Source: Pseudomonas oryzihabitans | GTDB lineage: Bacteria; Pseudomonadota; Gammaproteobacteria; Pseudomonadales; Pseudomonadaceae | Assembly (NCBI RefSeq): GCF_006384975.1 | Contig: NZ_CP021645.1 | Coordinates: forward strand, 1,268,001-1,332,000 | DNA: 64,000 nt | Direction: 5' to 3' | The notes under the pieces: generated by a model | What the model saw: the letters and a program-made list of their open reading frames with translations, nothing else | Database searches by the model: none | Told to the model about the DNA's origin: nothing | In this document: piece after piece, positions 8,039 through 16,896 of the stretch | How the letters are laid out: each line of letters begins with the position of its first letter | How positions within the stretch are numbered: the stretch's first letter is position 1 | Program-made: the position numbers and the translations under genes

Positions 8039-8830
8039 ATGTTCCGACGTCTACCTGCCCTCGCCCTCGGCACCCTGCTGCTCGCCGCCACCACGCCGCT
8101 GCTGGCCGCGCAACCCACCACCCTCACCGTGCTGAGTTCGGGTGGCATCATGGGCGCCATCCGCGCCGTGGCGCCAGCCTACGAAAAGGCCACCGGCGTC
8201 AAGCTGGACATCGCCGCCGCGCCGTCCATGGGCGATACGCCCCAGGCCATCCCCAATCGCCTGGCACGCCACGAACCGGCCGACGTGGTGCTGATGGTGG
8301 GCTCGGCGCTGGACAAGCTGATCGCCGATGGCCAGGCCGTGAAAGACAGCCGCGTCGACCTGGGCCAGTCCTTCATCGCCATGGCAGTGCGCCAGGGCGC
8401 ACCCAAGCCGGACATCTCTACCATGGCAGCCTTCAAGCAGACCCTGGAAGACGCCCAGTCGGTGGCCTACTCCGACAGCGCCAGCGGCGTCTATCTGTCG
8501 CGCATCCTCTTTCCGCGCATGCAACTGGGCGAGGCCTTCAAGGCCAAGGCGCACATGATCCCGGCCGAGCCGGTGGGCGCCGTGGTCGCCCGTGGCGAGG
8601 CGCAGCTCGGCTTCCAGCAACTCAGCGAACTCAAGCCGGTGCAAGGCATCGACATCGTCGGCCTGATCCCCGACCAGGCGCAGAAGATGACCCTCTACTC
8701 CGGCGCCGTGGTCACCCACAGCCAGCACCCGGAAGCTGCCCGCGCGCTGCTGAAATACCTGGCCTCCAAGGACGCCGCCAAAGCCATCGAGGACAGCGGT
8801 CTCAAGCCCATCCCCGCACAGCAGCAATAA
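8039..8830 (+). CDS. Periplasmic ModA-like protein, probable aconitate isomerase
   Basis: A 263-aa exported protein with a signal peptide (cleavage near residue 23, PLLAA-QPTT) and a type II periplasmic binding fold: LTVLSSGGIMGAIRAVAPAYEKATG opens the first lobe, then ADVVLMVG, YSDSASGVYLSRIL and the FQQLSEL hinge. Most relatives are annotated as molybdate-type binding proteins, but no permease or ATPase is adjacent. The length, the signal peptide and the neighbouring CitMHS carrier agree with what I recall of the periplasmic aconitate isomerase of Pseudomonas, which interconverts cis- and trans-aconitate and has this same fold. That assignment is inference from memory of the family plus context; an orphan binding protein is the alternative. 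Preceded by the phased box shared with dacC. Confidence 0.55.
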   Translation: MFRRLPALALGTLLLAATTPLLAAQPTTLTVLSSGGIMGAIRAVAPAYEKATGVKLDIAAAPSMGDTPQAIPNRLARHEPADVVLMVGSALDKLIADGQAVKDSRVDLGQSFIAMAVRQGAPKPDISTMAAFKQTLEDAQSVAYSDSASGVYLSRILFPRMQLGEAFKAKAHMIPAEPVGAVVARGEAQLGFQQLSELKPVQGIDIVGLIPDQAQKMTLYSGAVVTHSQHPEAARALLKYLASKDAAKAIEDSGLKPIPAQQQ

Positions 8831-8845
8831 GGCCCTCCACCGGCG

Positions 8846-10159
8846 TCAGACGAAGAAGGAAATGGCGCCGGTCAGCAGGGCGATGGCGGTGATGACCAGG
8901 GAGGTCAGCACCGCCCATTTGACGGTGGCCTTCTGGAAGTCACCGATGTCGCGGTCGACCATGCCCACCAGCAGCAGGGTGGACGCCACCAGCGGACTCA
9001 TCAGATGCACCGGCTGGCCGAGCACCGAGGCGCGGGCGATTTCCACCGGATCGATGCCATAGGCCGCGGCGGCATTGGCCAGGATCGGCACTACCCCGAA
9101 GTAATAGGCATCGTTGGAGAGTACGAAGGTCAGCGGCATGCTGGTGATGGCTACTACCAGCGGGAACCAGTGGCCCCAAGCCGGCGGAATCCAGTCCACC
9201 AGGGTCTGCGCCAGGGCGTCGACCATCTTGGTGCCGGAGAAGATGCCGGCGAAGATGCCCGCGGCGAACACCAGTAGCACCACGGTCATGGCGTTGCCGG
9301 AATGGGCCAGGATGCGTTCCTTCTGCAACTCCAGTTGCGGATAGTTGATCATCAGCGCCAGCACGAAGCCGATCATGAACAGGATGGCGGCGTGCATGAG
9401 CCCCATGACCAGGGCGGTCATCACCGCGATCACCAGCACCAGGTTGACGTAGGCCAGGCGCGGCCGCTTGGTCGGCGAATCGCCGAGGATCTCTTCGATG
9501 TAGCACTTGCCGCCATTGGCCCCGCCGCTCGCCAGGCTGATGTTGCCGATGCGAGCGCGCTCGCGCCGGCCGAGCAGGAAGGCGGTGAATACCACCCAGG
9601 CGCCCCCGCCGATCACCGTGGGCAGCATGGGGATGAAGTAGGCGGTCGCGTCCAGGCCCAGGGCCGCGATGGCGCGGGTGGCCGGGCCGCCCCAGGGACT
9701 CATGCCACTCATGATGCTCAGCGAGAGCATGGAGACGGTCGCCAGCACCATGGGGTCCATGCCGATACGCTTGTACAGCGGCAGCATGGCGGCGCAGGTG
9801 ATCATGTAGGTGGTGGTGCCATCGCCGTCCAGGGCTACCAGCAGCGAGAGCAGCGCCGTGCCGATGGCGATCTTCACCGGATCGCCGTTGACTCGCTTGA
9901 GGATCTTGCGGATCAGCGGATCGAACAGCCCCGCATCGATCATCAGGCCGAAGAAGAGGATGGCGAACAGCAGCAGAGCCGCCGAGGGTGCCACCATCTT
10001 CAGGCCGTCGAGCATCATCTTGCCGGTGGTGGGCGCGAAGCCGCCGATTAGGGCGAAGACGATGGGTACCACGGTGAGCGCCACGATGGGCGACAGGCGT
10101 TTGCTCATGATCAGGTAGGTGAAGGTCACCACCATGATCAAACCGAGGAGTGCGAGCAT
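8846..10159 (-). CDS. CitMHS-family citrate/tricarboxylate carrier
   Basis: A 437-aa inner-membrane protein with about 12 hydrophobic helices. It starts MLALLGLIMVVTFTYLIMSKRLSPIVALTVVP and has the CitMHS-type segments DGDGTTTYMITCAAMLPLYK, SPWGGPATR and FVLSNDAYYFGVVPILA. Members carry citrate or related tricarboxylates, usually with a divalent metal and protons. It is last in the run galD-type gene, dctA, this gene, and ends 15 nt from the convergent aconitate isomerase-like gene, so aconitate or tricarballylate is a reasonable substrate guess. A GGCGTATC direct repeat lies upstream of its start. Confidence 0.85.
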   Translation of the reverse strand: MLALLGLIMVVTFTYLIMSKRLSPIVALTVVPIVFALIGGFAPTTGKMMLDGLKMVAPSAALLLFAILFFGLMIDAGLFDPLIRKILKRVNGDPVKIAIGTALLSLLVALDGDGTTTYMITCAAMLPLYKRIGMDPMVLATVSMLSLSIMSGMSPWGGPATRAIAALGLDATAYFIPMLPTVIGGGAWVVFTAFLLGRRERARIGNISLASGGANGGKCYIEEILGDSPTKRPRLAYVNLVLVIAVMTALVMGLMHAAILFMIGFVLALMINYPQLELQKERILAHSGNAMTVVLLVFAAGIFAGIFSGTKMVDALAQTLVDWIPPAWGHWFPLVVAITSMPLTFVLSNDAYYFGVVPILANAAAAYGIDPVEIARASVLGQPVHLMSPLVASTLLLVGMVDRDIGDFQKATVKWAVLTSLVITAIALLTGAISFFV

Positions 10160-10160
10160 G

Positions 10161-10198
10161 GGCGTATCCCGGATTGTTGTTGTGATTATTGGCGTATC
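10161..10198. repeat. Spaced direct repeat before the CitMHS gene
   Basis: GGCGTATC occurs at 10161-10168 and again at 10191-10198, 30 bp apart (about three helical turns). The proximal copy touches the start codon of the CitMHS gene. It may be a regulator site or chance. Confidence 0.3.
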
Positions 10199-10284
10199 GA
10201 TGGCTGCGCAGAGCGCAGCCGATCCCTACCTCCGGCCAGCTGACGGCGCGGAGGTGGGCTGAAACGGTGGTCAGGGTATAGCGA

Positions 10285-11598
10285 TCAGGCGTGGGGACGG
10301 ACGTCTGGCGCAGTCCACTCGGCGGCATCGGGTACCGCCAGGGGTTCGGCCTTGCCGCTGGCCAGGGTGCGCATCAGTCGCTCCCGGTCACAGGCGCCTT
10401 CGGACAGCGAGATCACCACGGTGGCCACGGCGTTGCTGGCCAGGCTGGTCAGGGCGCGGGCTTCGGACATGAAGCGGTCGATGCCGATGAGCAGCGCCAG
10501 GCCGGCCAGGGGGATGTCGTGGATCACCGTGAGGGTCGAGGCCAGGGCGACGAAGCCGCTCCCGGTGACGCCCGCCGCGCCCTTGGAGGACAGCAGCATG
10601 ATCGCCAGCATGGTCAGGGTCTGGCCGATCGTGAGGTCGATGTTGCAGGCCTGGGCGATGAAGATGGCCGCCAGCGACAGGTAGATGGCGGTGCCGTCCA
10701 GGTTGAAGGAGTAGCCGGTGGGCAGCACCAGGCCGACCACGCCCTTCTTGCAACCCAGGGCTTCGAGCTTCTGCAGCATGCGCGGCAGCACCGGCTCGGT
10801 GGACGAGGTGCCCAGTACCACCAGGAATTCCTCGCGGAAGTAGCGCAAGAGCTGCCACAGGCTGAAACCCCGCGCGCGGCACAGCGCGCCCAGCACCACG
10901 AAGACGAAGAAGGCGCAGGCGATGTACAGCGTCATGATCAGCTTGGCCAGGGAGCCCAGCGAGGTGATGCCGTACTGGCCCACGGTGAAGGCCAGGGCGC
11001 CGAAGGCACCGACCGGGGCGAAGCGCATCAGGTAGCCGAAGATGCGGAAGACCATCTGCGAAGCCGACTCCAGCACGTTCAGCACCGGCTTGCCGCGCTC
11101 GCCCATGGAGGACAGGGCGAAGCCGCAGAGCACGGCGATGAACAGCACCGGCAGCACCTCACCCTTGTTGAACGCCCCCATGAAGGTGTCCGGGATGATG
11201 TGCATGAAGAAGTCGACCACGCTGAGCTTGGCCGCCGACGCCGTGTACTGGGCGATGCTGGCGGTGCTCAGGGTCGCGGGATCTATGTTCATGCCCACGC
11301 CGGGCCGGAACAGGTAGACCGCGCCGAGGCCGATGAACAGGCTGATCACGGTGAGCACCAGGAACAGCAACAGCGTCTTGCCCATCAGCCGACCCAGACT
11401 GCTCTTGTCGGTCATGCCGGCGATGCCGGTGACGATGGTGCAGAACACCACGGGCGCGATCATCATCTTGACCAGCTTGATGAAGGCGTCACCCAGGGGT
11501 TTGAGCGCCACCGCCTGTTGCGCCCAGAAGTGACCGACCACTACCCCGAGGACCACGGCGCAGAGGATCTGGAAGTACAGCGATTTGGCAAGTTTCAT
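10285..11598 (-). CDS. dctA: C4-dicarboxylate:cation symporter
   Basis: A 437-aa member of the DAACS family that imports succinate, fumarate, malate and related dicarboxylates with protons or sodium. It begins with SLYFQILCAVVLGVVVGHF, and contains the conserved serine-rich hairpin region (EFLVVLGTSSTEPVLPRML), the GYSFNLDGTAIY motif of helix 7 and the SKGAAGVTGSGFVALASTL hairpin 2. Length is normal for DctA. It follows the galD-type gene by 56 bp and precedes the CitMHS gene by 125 bp on the same strand. As part of this cluster it could also carry monoanionic or C4 products of the tricarboxylate pathway. Confidence 0.9.
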   Translation of the reverse strand: MKLAKSLYFQILCAVVLGVVVGHFWAQQAVALKPLGDAFIKLVKMMIAPVVFCTIVTGIAGMTDKSSLGRLMGKTLLLFLVLTVISLFIGLGAVYLFRPGVGMNIDPATLSTASIAQYTASAAKLSVVDFFMHIIPDTFMGAFNKGEVLPVLFIAVLCGFALSSMGERGKPVLNVLESASQMVFRIFGYLMRFAPVGAFGALAFTVGQYGITSLGSLAKLIMTLYIACAFFVFVVLGALCRARGFSLWQLLRYFREEFLVVLGTSSTEPVLPRMLQKLEALGCKKGVVGLVLPTGYSFNLDGTAIYLSLAAIFIAQACNIDLTIGQTLTMLAIMLLSSKGAAGVTGSGFVALASTLTVIHDIPLAGLALLIGIDRFMSEARALTSLASNAVATVVISLSEGACDRERLMRTLASGKAEPLAVPDAAEWTAPDVRPHA

Positions 11599-11654
11599 GA
11601 GGCATCACCGTTTATTGAAGTTGTGCGGATGCGCTGGTGGTTGGGGGTGTTGCG

Positions 11655-12734
11655 TTAGCCGGCGAGCCTCCGCGCAGTAGGCGCATAGACATGACCGGAA
11701 AATAGCCGCCTGGCGGTGCGGACGACCGACGCCTGGATGGTAGTGCCGTCCGCGCCGCCGCGCGACAGCACCACGTCGATACCGCCGCTGGGATGTTCGA
11801 GGCGCACCTGGGTCAGATCGGCCGCGGCTTCGCCCAACAGCTCCATCACCACGGTGCTCGGGGTGACGCAAGCGGTGGCCAGGCCGATGGAACCGGTGAT
11901 GGCCAGGGCGCGGTGGCAATTGTGCGGCATGAAGTAGCGCACCTGCAGGGTGCCGCCGTGTTGCGGCCGGGAGATCAGCACCGGCTTGGGAATCACCTTG
12001 CCGCTGACATCGCCCAGGCCCATGGCCCGACCGGCCTGCAGGCGCAGCCCTTCCAGCCGGGCCAGCAGCGCCGCGTTGGCGTCCAGATCGGCCGGGCGCT
12101 CGCTGCCGGTGACGCCCAGGTGGCGGGCCTCGACGATCATCATCGGCATGGCCATGTCGATGCAGGTCACCGGCACGCCATCGAAGACATCGCTGGCCTG
12201 GCCGGTGGGAAAGAGCTGGCCGGTCTTGCTGCCGACGGCGTCGAGAAAGGTCAGCTGGACCGGCGCGGCGGTGCCGGGCACGCCGTCGATGGCGGTGTCG
12301 CCTTCGTAGCGCACCTGGCCACCGGGGGTCTGCACCAGGGAGTCGACGAAGCTGTTGGTATTGAGGTTGCGGATGCGCACCAGGGTCTTGCCCTCGCGCG
12401 CCGCGACTAGGCCCTGCTCGACCGCGAAGGGGCCCACGGCGCAGAGCATGTTGCCGCAATTGGGCGCGGTATCGACGCGACGCTCGGCGACCATCACCTG
12501 GACGAACAGATAGTCCACGTCGGCGTCGGGATGGCTGGAGGGGCTGATGATGGCGACCTTGCTGGTCTGGGGGCTGCCGCCACCGATGCCGTCGATTTCC
12601 AGCTCGTGGCCGGCACCCATGAGGTCGATCAGCATCTCGTCGCGCGCGGCGGGATCGCTGGGCAGGTCGCTGGCATGGAAGAAGGGGCCCTTGGAGGTAC
12701 CGCCCCGCATGAGAACGCACGGAATACGTTGCAT
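11655..12734 (-). CDS. galD: 4-oxalomesaconate tautomerase / PrpF-family isomerase
   Basis: A 359-aa enzyme of the PrpF family (diaminopimelate-epimerase fold). MRGGTSKG lies at 9-16, the DGIGGG-PQTSK segment around 48-59, and NCGN with the likely catalytic Cys at 92-95; FMPHNCHRALAITGSIGLAT lies near the C terminus. The overall pattern resembles GalD, which tautomerises 4-oxalomesaconate in gallate breakdown, and PrpF, which isomerises 2-methylaconitate. No gallate dioxygenase, hydratase or aldolase gene is nearby, so the in vivo substrate could instead be an aconitate. The chosen ATG removes 28 poorly conserved codons. A dyad lies 18 bp upstream of this start, between it and the divergent LysR gene. 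Confidence 0.7.
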   Translation of the reverse strand: MQRIPCVLMRGGTSKGPFFHASDLPSDPAARDEMLIDLMGAGHELEIDGIGGGSPQTSKVAIISPSSHPDADVDYLFVQVMVAERRVDTAPNCGNMLCAVGPFAVEQGLVAAREGKTLVRIRNLNTNSFVDSLVQTPGGQVRYEGDTAIDGVPGTAAPVQLTFLDAVGSKTGQLFPTGQASDVFDGVPVTCIDMAMPMMIVEARHLGVTGSERPADLDANAALLARLEGLRLQAGRAMGLGDVSGKVIPKPVLISRPQHGGTLQVRYFMPHNCHRALAITGSIGLATACVTPSTVVMELLGEAAADLTQVRLEHPSGGIDVVLSRGGADGTTIQASVVRTARRLFSGHVYAPTARRLAG

Positions 12735-12752
12735 GACTGCTGACTCTTGTTG

Positions 12753-12771
12753 ATCAATAGCGGTTATTGAT
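12753..12771. promoter_or_regulatory. Dyad, candidate LysR operator of the galD-type operon
   Basis: ATCAATA-gcggt-TATTGAT is a perfect 7-bp inverted repeat with a 5-bp centre, in the 146-bp gap between the divergent galD-type and LysR genes. A further half-site, ATCAATA, lies at 12847-12853 close to the regulator start. Two-site arrangements of this kind are usual for LysR regulators. Confidence 0.55.
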
Positions 12772-12880
12772 GTTCTGGAGACAAGATTGGCAGCCCCGCA
12801 TAAATCTATCCAATGCAAATATCGTCGCTATTATTCCACCTAGATAATCAATAATTCCGTCGCTCGGGCAGAGGCCATTC

Positions 12881-13780
12881 ATGGATTACGAGCTGCAAGA
12901 CATTCGATCTTTCGTGAAAATCGCCGAACTGGGCAGCTTCCACGAGGCCGCCGATGCGCTGCACCTGTCCCAACCCGCCCTTAGCCGCCGCATCAAGAAG
13001 CTGGAAGACGGACTCGGCACGCCCCTGCTCGAACGCACCACTCGTCGGGTGGGCCTCACCAGCGTGGGTCGGGATTTCCTGCCCAAGGCTCGCCGGCTGC
13101 TGGACGACTTCGAGGACTCCATCCTCAGCATCCGCGAGCTGGCCGAACGCCAGACCGGTCAGGTCACCCTGGCCTGCATCCCCACCGCGGCCTTCTACTT
13201 CCTGCCCTCGGTGATCCGCCAGTACAACGAGCAATACCCCAAGATCCGCATCCGCCTGCTCGACCTCAGCGCCAACGATGGCCTGGAAGCCGTGCTGCGC
13301 GGCGAGGCCGACTTCGGCATCAACATGCTCAGCGGCCAGCACCCGGACATCGAATTCGTGCCCCTGGTGCAGGAGCAATTCGTGCTCGCCTGCCGCCGCG
13401 ACCACGTATTGGCCGAGCGCAGTTCGGTCAGTTGGGCCGAACTGGTCGATCATCGCTTGATCGGCGTGGGCCGCCTGAGCGGCAACCGGGTGCTGCTCGA
13501 CCACGCCCTCTCCGCCCGCGGCATCCGCCCCAAGTGGTTCTATGAGGTGCAGCACCTGTCCACGTCGCTGGGTATGGTGGAAGCCGGCCTGGGGGTCTCG
13601 GCCATGCCCAGCCTGGCCATGCCGGACGCCGATCACCCGACCCTGGTCAGTGTGCCCCTCAGCGAACCCGAGGTGACGCGCACCCTGGGCCTGGTCTCGC
13701 GCCGGGGCGCCTCGCTGTCGCCTGCCGCCGAGAAATTCGTCGCCATCCTGCTCGGCCAGTGGAAAACCGAGCCCAGCTGA
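12881..13780 (+). CDS. LysR-family regulator of the adjacent tricarboxylate/galD-type operon
   Basis: A 299-aa LysR protein. The winged helix-turn-helix occupies residues 1-62 (DIRSFVKIAELGSFHEAADA, then LHLSQPALSRRIKKLE), followed by the linker helix and a two-lobed effector domain beginning near residue 90 (GQVTLACIPTAAFYFLPSVI). GAGG precedes the ATG at 7 nt. It is divergent from the galD-type gene and the intergenic dyad sits between them, the classical arrangement for a LysR activator and its target. The effector is probably an intermediate of the pathway; nothing in the sequence identifies it. Confidence 0.85.
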   Translation: MDYELQDIRSFVKIAELGSFHEAADALHLSQPALSRRIKKLEDGLGTPLLERTTRRVGLTSVGRDFLPKARRLLDDFEDSILSIRELAERQTGQVTLACIPTAAFYFLPSVIRQYNEQYPKIRIRLLDLSANDGLEAVLRGEADFGINMLSGQHPDIEFVPLVQEQFVLACRRDHVLAERSSVSWAELVDHRLIGVGRLSGNRVLLDHALSARGIRPKWFYEVQHLSTSLGMVEAGLGVSAMPSLAMPDADHPTLVSVPLSEPEVTRTLGLVSRRGASLSPAAEKFVAILLGQWKTEPS

Positions 13781-13922
13781 CCAGTCGCCGAAAAGCCCAT
13801 GCCAGAGCGGCGGACCAGGGTGAGGGCGAAGCGCCACGCTAGCCAAGGGCCAGCCAGTGGTGAACGCCCGCCGCTTGCCTGGGGTCTGTTGGCTGCAATA
13901 ACTGGTTACGGTCCGATCGCCC

Positions 13923-14840
13923 ATGTCCCTCGCGAGTCCCTCGCCTTCCACCGGCAGCCGCCGCGCAGTCCACTCGAGATGCCTGCTGTCGCTCCTGTTC
14001 TCGCTGGGTGGCTGCTCGCCGCTGCAGCATGGCTTTCTCGCCCCGGCGGGCCTCGCCGCCATTGGCGAACGCGACCTGCTGCTGTGGATCGTCGGCCTGA
14101 CGCTGATCGTGGTGCTGCCGGTGATCCTGCTCACCCCGTTGATCGTCTGGCGTTATCGCCACGGCAATGACCGCGCCGCCTACCGGCCACGCTGGGAATT
14201 CTCCTGGCTGCTGGACATCTTCGCCTGGGGCGTGCCGGCGCTGGTGGTGGCGGTGCTGGCGGTACTGGTCTGGACTCGCACCCACAGCCTCGACCCCTAT
14301 CGCTCGCCGACGCCCAGCGAGGCGCCCCTGGAAGTCCAGGTGATCGGTCTGGACTGGAAATGGCTGTTCCTCTATCCCGAGCAGGGCATCGCGACAGTCA
14401 ACGAACTGGTGCTACCGGCGGGTCGCCCGGTGCAGCTCAGACTCACCAGCGATACGGTGATGCAGTCCCTGCTGCTGCCGCGCCTGGGCGGCCAGATCTA
14501 CGCCATGGCCGGCATGCAGACCCAGCGCTTCCTGCAGATTCCGGCACCCGGCCAGTTCGAGGGCCGCAACGCCCAGTACAGCGGCGAGGGCTTCCAGGAC
14601 CAGCACTTCCCGATCCGGGTGCTGGACGCGCAGGACTTCCAAGCCTGGACCCAGCGCGTGCGCCAGTCCCGTGCGGCCCTGGACTGTGCTCATTACCAGG
14701 TACTGGCCCGCCCCGGCACACTGGAGCAGGCCGCCGAGCTGCGCCTGACCCAACCCGCCCTCTTCGCCTGGGTGCTGGCGCGCTATCGCCAACACCCGGT
14801 GCCCGCCTGCGACGCTTTCAAGGGAGCCGACCATGACTGA
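13923..14840 (+). CDS. cyoA: Cytochrome bo3 ubiquinol oxidase subunit II
   Basis: A 305-aa membrane-anchored subunit. A lipobox-like segment (LLFSLGGC) occurs near residue 30, then two transmembrane helices (DLLLWIVGLTLIVVLPVILL and LLDIFAWGVPALVVAVLAVL) and a periplasmic cupredoxin domain with VIGLDWKWLFLYPEQGIATV. The CuA ligand set of cytochrome c oxidases is absent, as expected for a quinol oxidase. No strong ribosome site is visible at this ATG and no better in-frame start exists. It overlaps cyoB by 8 nt. First gene of cyoABCD. Confidence 0.9.
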   Translation: MSLASPSPSTGSRRAVHSRCLLSLLFSLGGCSPLQHGFLAPAGLAAIGERDLLLWIVGLTLIVVLPVILLTPLIVWRYRHGNDRAAYRPRWEFSWLLDIFAWGVPALVVAVLAVLVWTRTHSLDPYRSPTPSEAPLEVQVIGLDWKWLFLYPEQGIATVNELVLPAGRPVQLRLTSDTVMQSLLLPRLGGQIYAMAGMQTQRFLQIPAPGQFEGRNAQYSGEGFQDQHFPIRVLDAQDFQAWTQRVRQSRAALDCAHYQVLARPGTLEQAAELRLTQPALFAWVLARYRQHPVPACDAFKGADHD

Positions 14841-16896
14841 ATCCTCGGCCCTCTGGCACTTCCTCTTCGGTCGCTTGGGCTATGACGCCCTGCCCTTCTA
14901 CAGCCTGGTCGCCACCTGCGGCGCCAGCGTGGTCATCCTCGGCGCCCTGGCTACCGCCGGGGTGATCACCTGGCTCGGCAAGTGGCGCTATCTCTGGCAG
15001 GAGTGGTTCACCAGCCTGGACCACAAGCGCATCGGCATCATGTATGTGGTGCTAGCCCTGGTGATGTTCAGCCGTGGCGTGGTGGAAGGGGTGATGATGC
15101 GCACCCAGCAGGCCCTGGCGGTCGATGCACCCGGCTATCTGCCGCCCGAGCACTTCGGCCAGTTGTTCAGCACCCATGGCACCATCATGGTGTTCTTCGT
15201 CGCCATGCCCTTCCTCACCGGGCTGATCAACTTCGCCATGCCGCTGCAGATCGGCGCCCGCGACGTGCGCTTTCCGCTGCTCAATGCCATCAGTCTCTGG
15301 CTGACCGTGGCCGGCGCGGCGCTGGTGATGGTGTCCCTGGTACTGGGCCGCTTCTCCACCGGTGGCTGGAGCGGCTATCCGCCCTATACCGGCGCCGAAT
15401 ACCAGCCCGGCGTCGGCCCCGACTATTGGATCTGGGCGCTGACCCTCAGCTCCCTCGGCAGCACCCTCACCGGCCTGAACTTCGCCGTCACCCTCTACAA
15501 GGAAAGAGCGCCGGGGATGCGCCTGTTCCATATGTCGCTGTTCAGCTGGACGGCGCTGTGCACCAGCATCCTGATGATCTTCGCCATGCCGCCCCTGACT
15601 GTGGCCACCCTGCTATTAGCCCTGGACCGTTACCTGGATTTCCACTTCTTCACCAACACCCAGGGCGGCAACCTGATGAACTACATCAATCTGTTCTGGC
15701 TGTTCGGCCACCCGGAGGTGTACATCCTCATCCTGCCGGCCTTCGGCGTCTTCTCCGAGGTGTTCTCGACCTTTTCCACCAAGCGGCTCTATGGCTACCA
15801 CTCGCTGGTCTGGGCCACCCTGGTGATCGCCGTGCTGTCCTTCACCGTCTGGCTGCACCACTTCTTCACCATGGGCCAGTCGCCGAAAATCAACGCGGTG
15901 TTCGGCATCGCCACCATGCTCATCGGCATTCCCACCGGGGTGAAGATCTACGACTGGATGGCGACCATGTTCCGTGGCCGCATCCGCCTGACCACGCCGC
16001 TGATCTATGCGGTGATGTTCATCATGCTGTTCGTCATCGGTGGCCTCACCGGCATCACCCTGGCTACGCCACCGGTGGACTACCAGGTGCACAACACCGT
16101 CTATCTGGTCGCCCACTTCCACAACATGCTGATCCCGGGAATGCTGTTCGGCATGCTGGCGGGCTACCACTTCTGGTTTCCCAAAGCCTTCGGCTTCCGC
16201 CTCGACGAGCGCTGGGGACGCATCGCCGCGCTGAACTTCGGCCTGGGCTTCATCCTGGCCTTCATGCCGCTGTACGTGCTGGGCGCCTCCGGCCTGCCGC
16301 GGCGCAGCCAGGCCATCCACAATCCCGACTTCGCCCCGCTGCTGTGGGTCGCCGAGGTGGGTGCGGTCCTGCTGCTGGCCGCCCTGGCGAGTCTGGTGAT
16401 CCAGCTGGTGGTGAGCATCCGCCACCGCGACCAGGCACGCGTACCGGTGGGCGATCCCTGGAACGGCCGCACCCTGGAATGGGCGGTCGCCGCGCCGCCG
16501 CCGGAATACAACTTCGCCGTGCCCCTGCCGATCAACGACCGTGATCCCTTCACCTGGCTCAAGGAACAGCGGCTGGCCTATGACCGACCGCGCACCTATG
16601 CCGACATCGAGCTGCCAAAGAACAGCGCCGTGCCGGCCATCGTCGGGGCGGCGGGCTTCGCCTGCGCCTTCGGCCTGGTCTGGCACATCGGCTGGATGGC
16701 TGTGCTCGGCCTGGTAGTGGCCTGGGGCGCGGTGATAGCGCGCAGTTTCCAGCGCGATACCGAGCGATTGATCTCGGCGGCCGAGATCCGCCGTGAACAC
16801 GAGGCCTGGCTAGATAGGGTCGCCGCCACGCGTGCGGTCAATCGCGACGAGGAAACCACCCCTGGCAATCGCGGCCTTGCGGAGATGGGTCCATGA
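14833..16896 (+). CDS. cyoB: Cytochrome bo3 ubiquinol oxidase subunit I
   Basis: A 687-aa heme-copper oxidase catalytic subunit that oxidises ubiquinol and pumps protons. Visible signatures are SLDHKRIGIMYV near the N terminus, FSTHGTIMVFFVAMPFL with a heme-b ligand His, the CuB region HPEVYILILPAFG with the cross-linked His-Tyr, HHFFTMG with the two CuB histidines, and VAHFHNMLIPGM with the heme ligands. Length is normal for CyoB. It overlaps cyoA by 8 nt and cyoC by 4 nt, so the four subunits are translationally coupled. Confidence 0.95.
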   Translation: MTESSALWHFLFGRLGYDALPFYSLVATCGASVVILGALATAGVITWLGKWRYLWQEWFTSLDHKRIGIMYVVLALVMFSRGVVEGVMMRTQQALAVDAPGYLPPEHFGQLFSTHGTIMVFFVAMPFLTGLINFAMPLQIGARDVRFPLLNAISLWLTVAGAALVMVSLVLGRFSTGGWSGYPPYTGAEYQPGVGPDYWIWALTLSSLGSTLTGLNFAVTLYKERAPGMRLFHMSLFSWTALCTSILMIFAMPPLTVATLLLALDRYLDFHFFTNTQGGNLMNYINLFWLFGHPEVYILILPAFGVFSEVFSTFSTKRLYGYHSLVWATLVIAVLSFTVWLHHFFTMGQSPKINAVFGIATMLIGIPTGVKIYDWMATMFRGRIRLTTPLIYAVMFIMLFVIGGLTGITLATPPVDYQVHNTVYLVAHFHNMLIPGMLFGMLAGYHFWFPKAFGFRLDERWGRIAALNFGLGFILAFMPLYVLGASGLPRRSQAIHNPDFAPLLWVAEVGAVLLLAALASLVIQLVVSIRHRDQARVPVGDPWNGRTLEWAVAAPPPEYNFAVPLPINDRDPFTWLKEQRLAYDRPRTYADIELPKNSAVPAIVGAAGFACAFGLVWHIGWMAVLGLVVAWGAVIARSFQRDTERLISAAEIRREHEAWLDRVAATRAVNRDEETTPGNRGLAEMGP

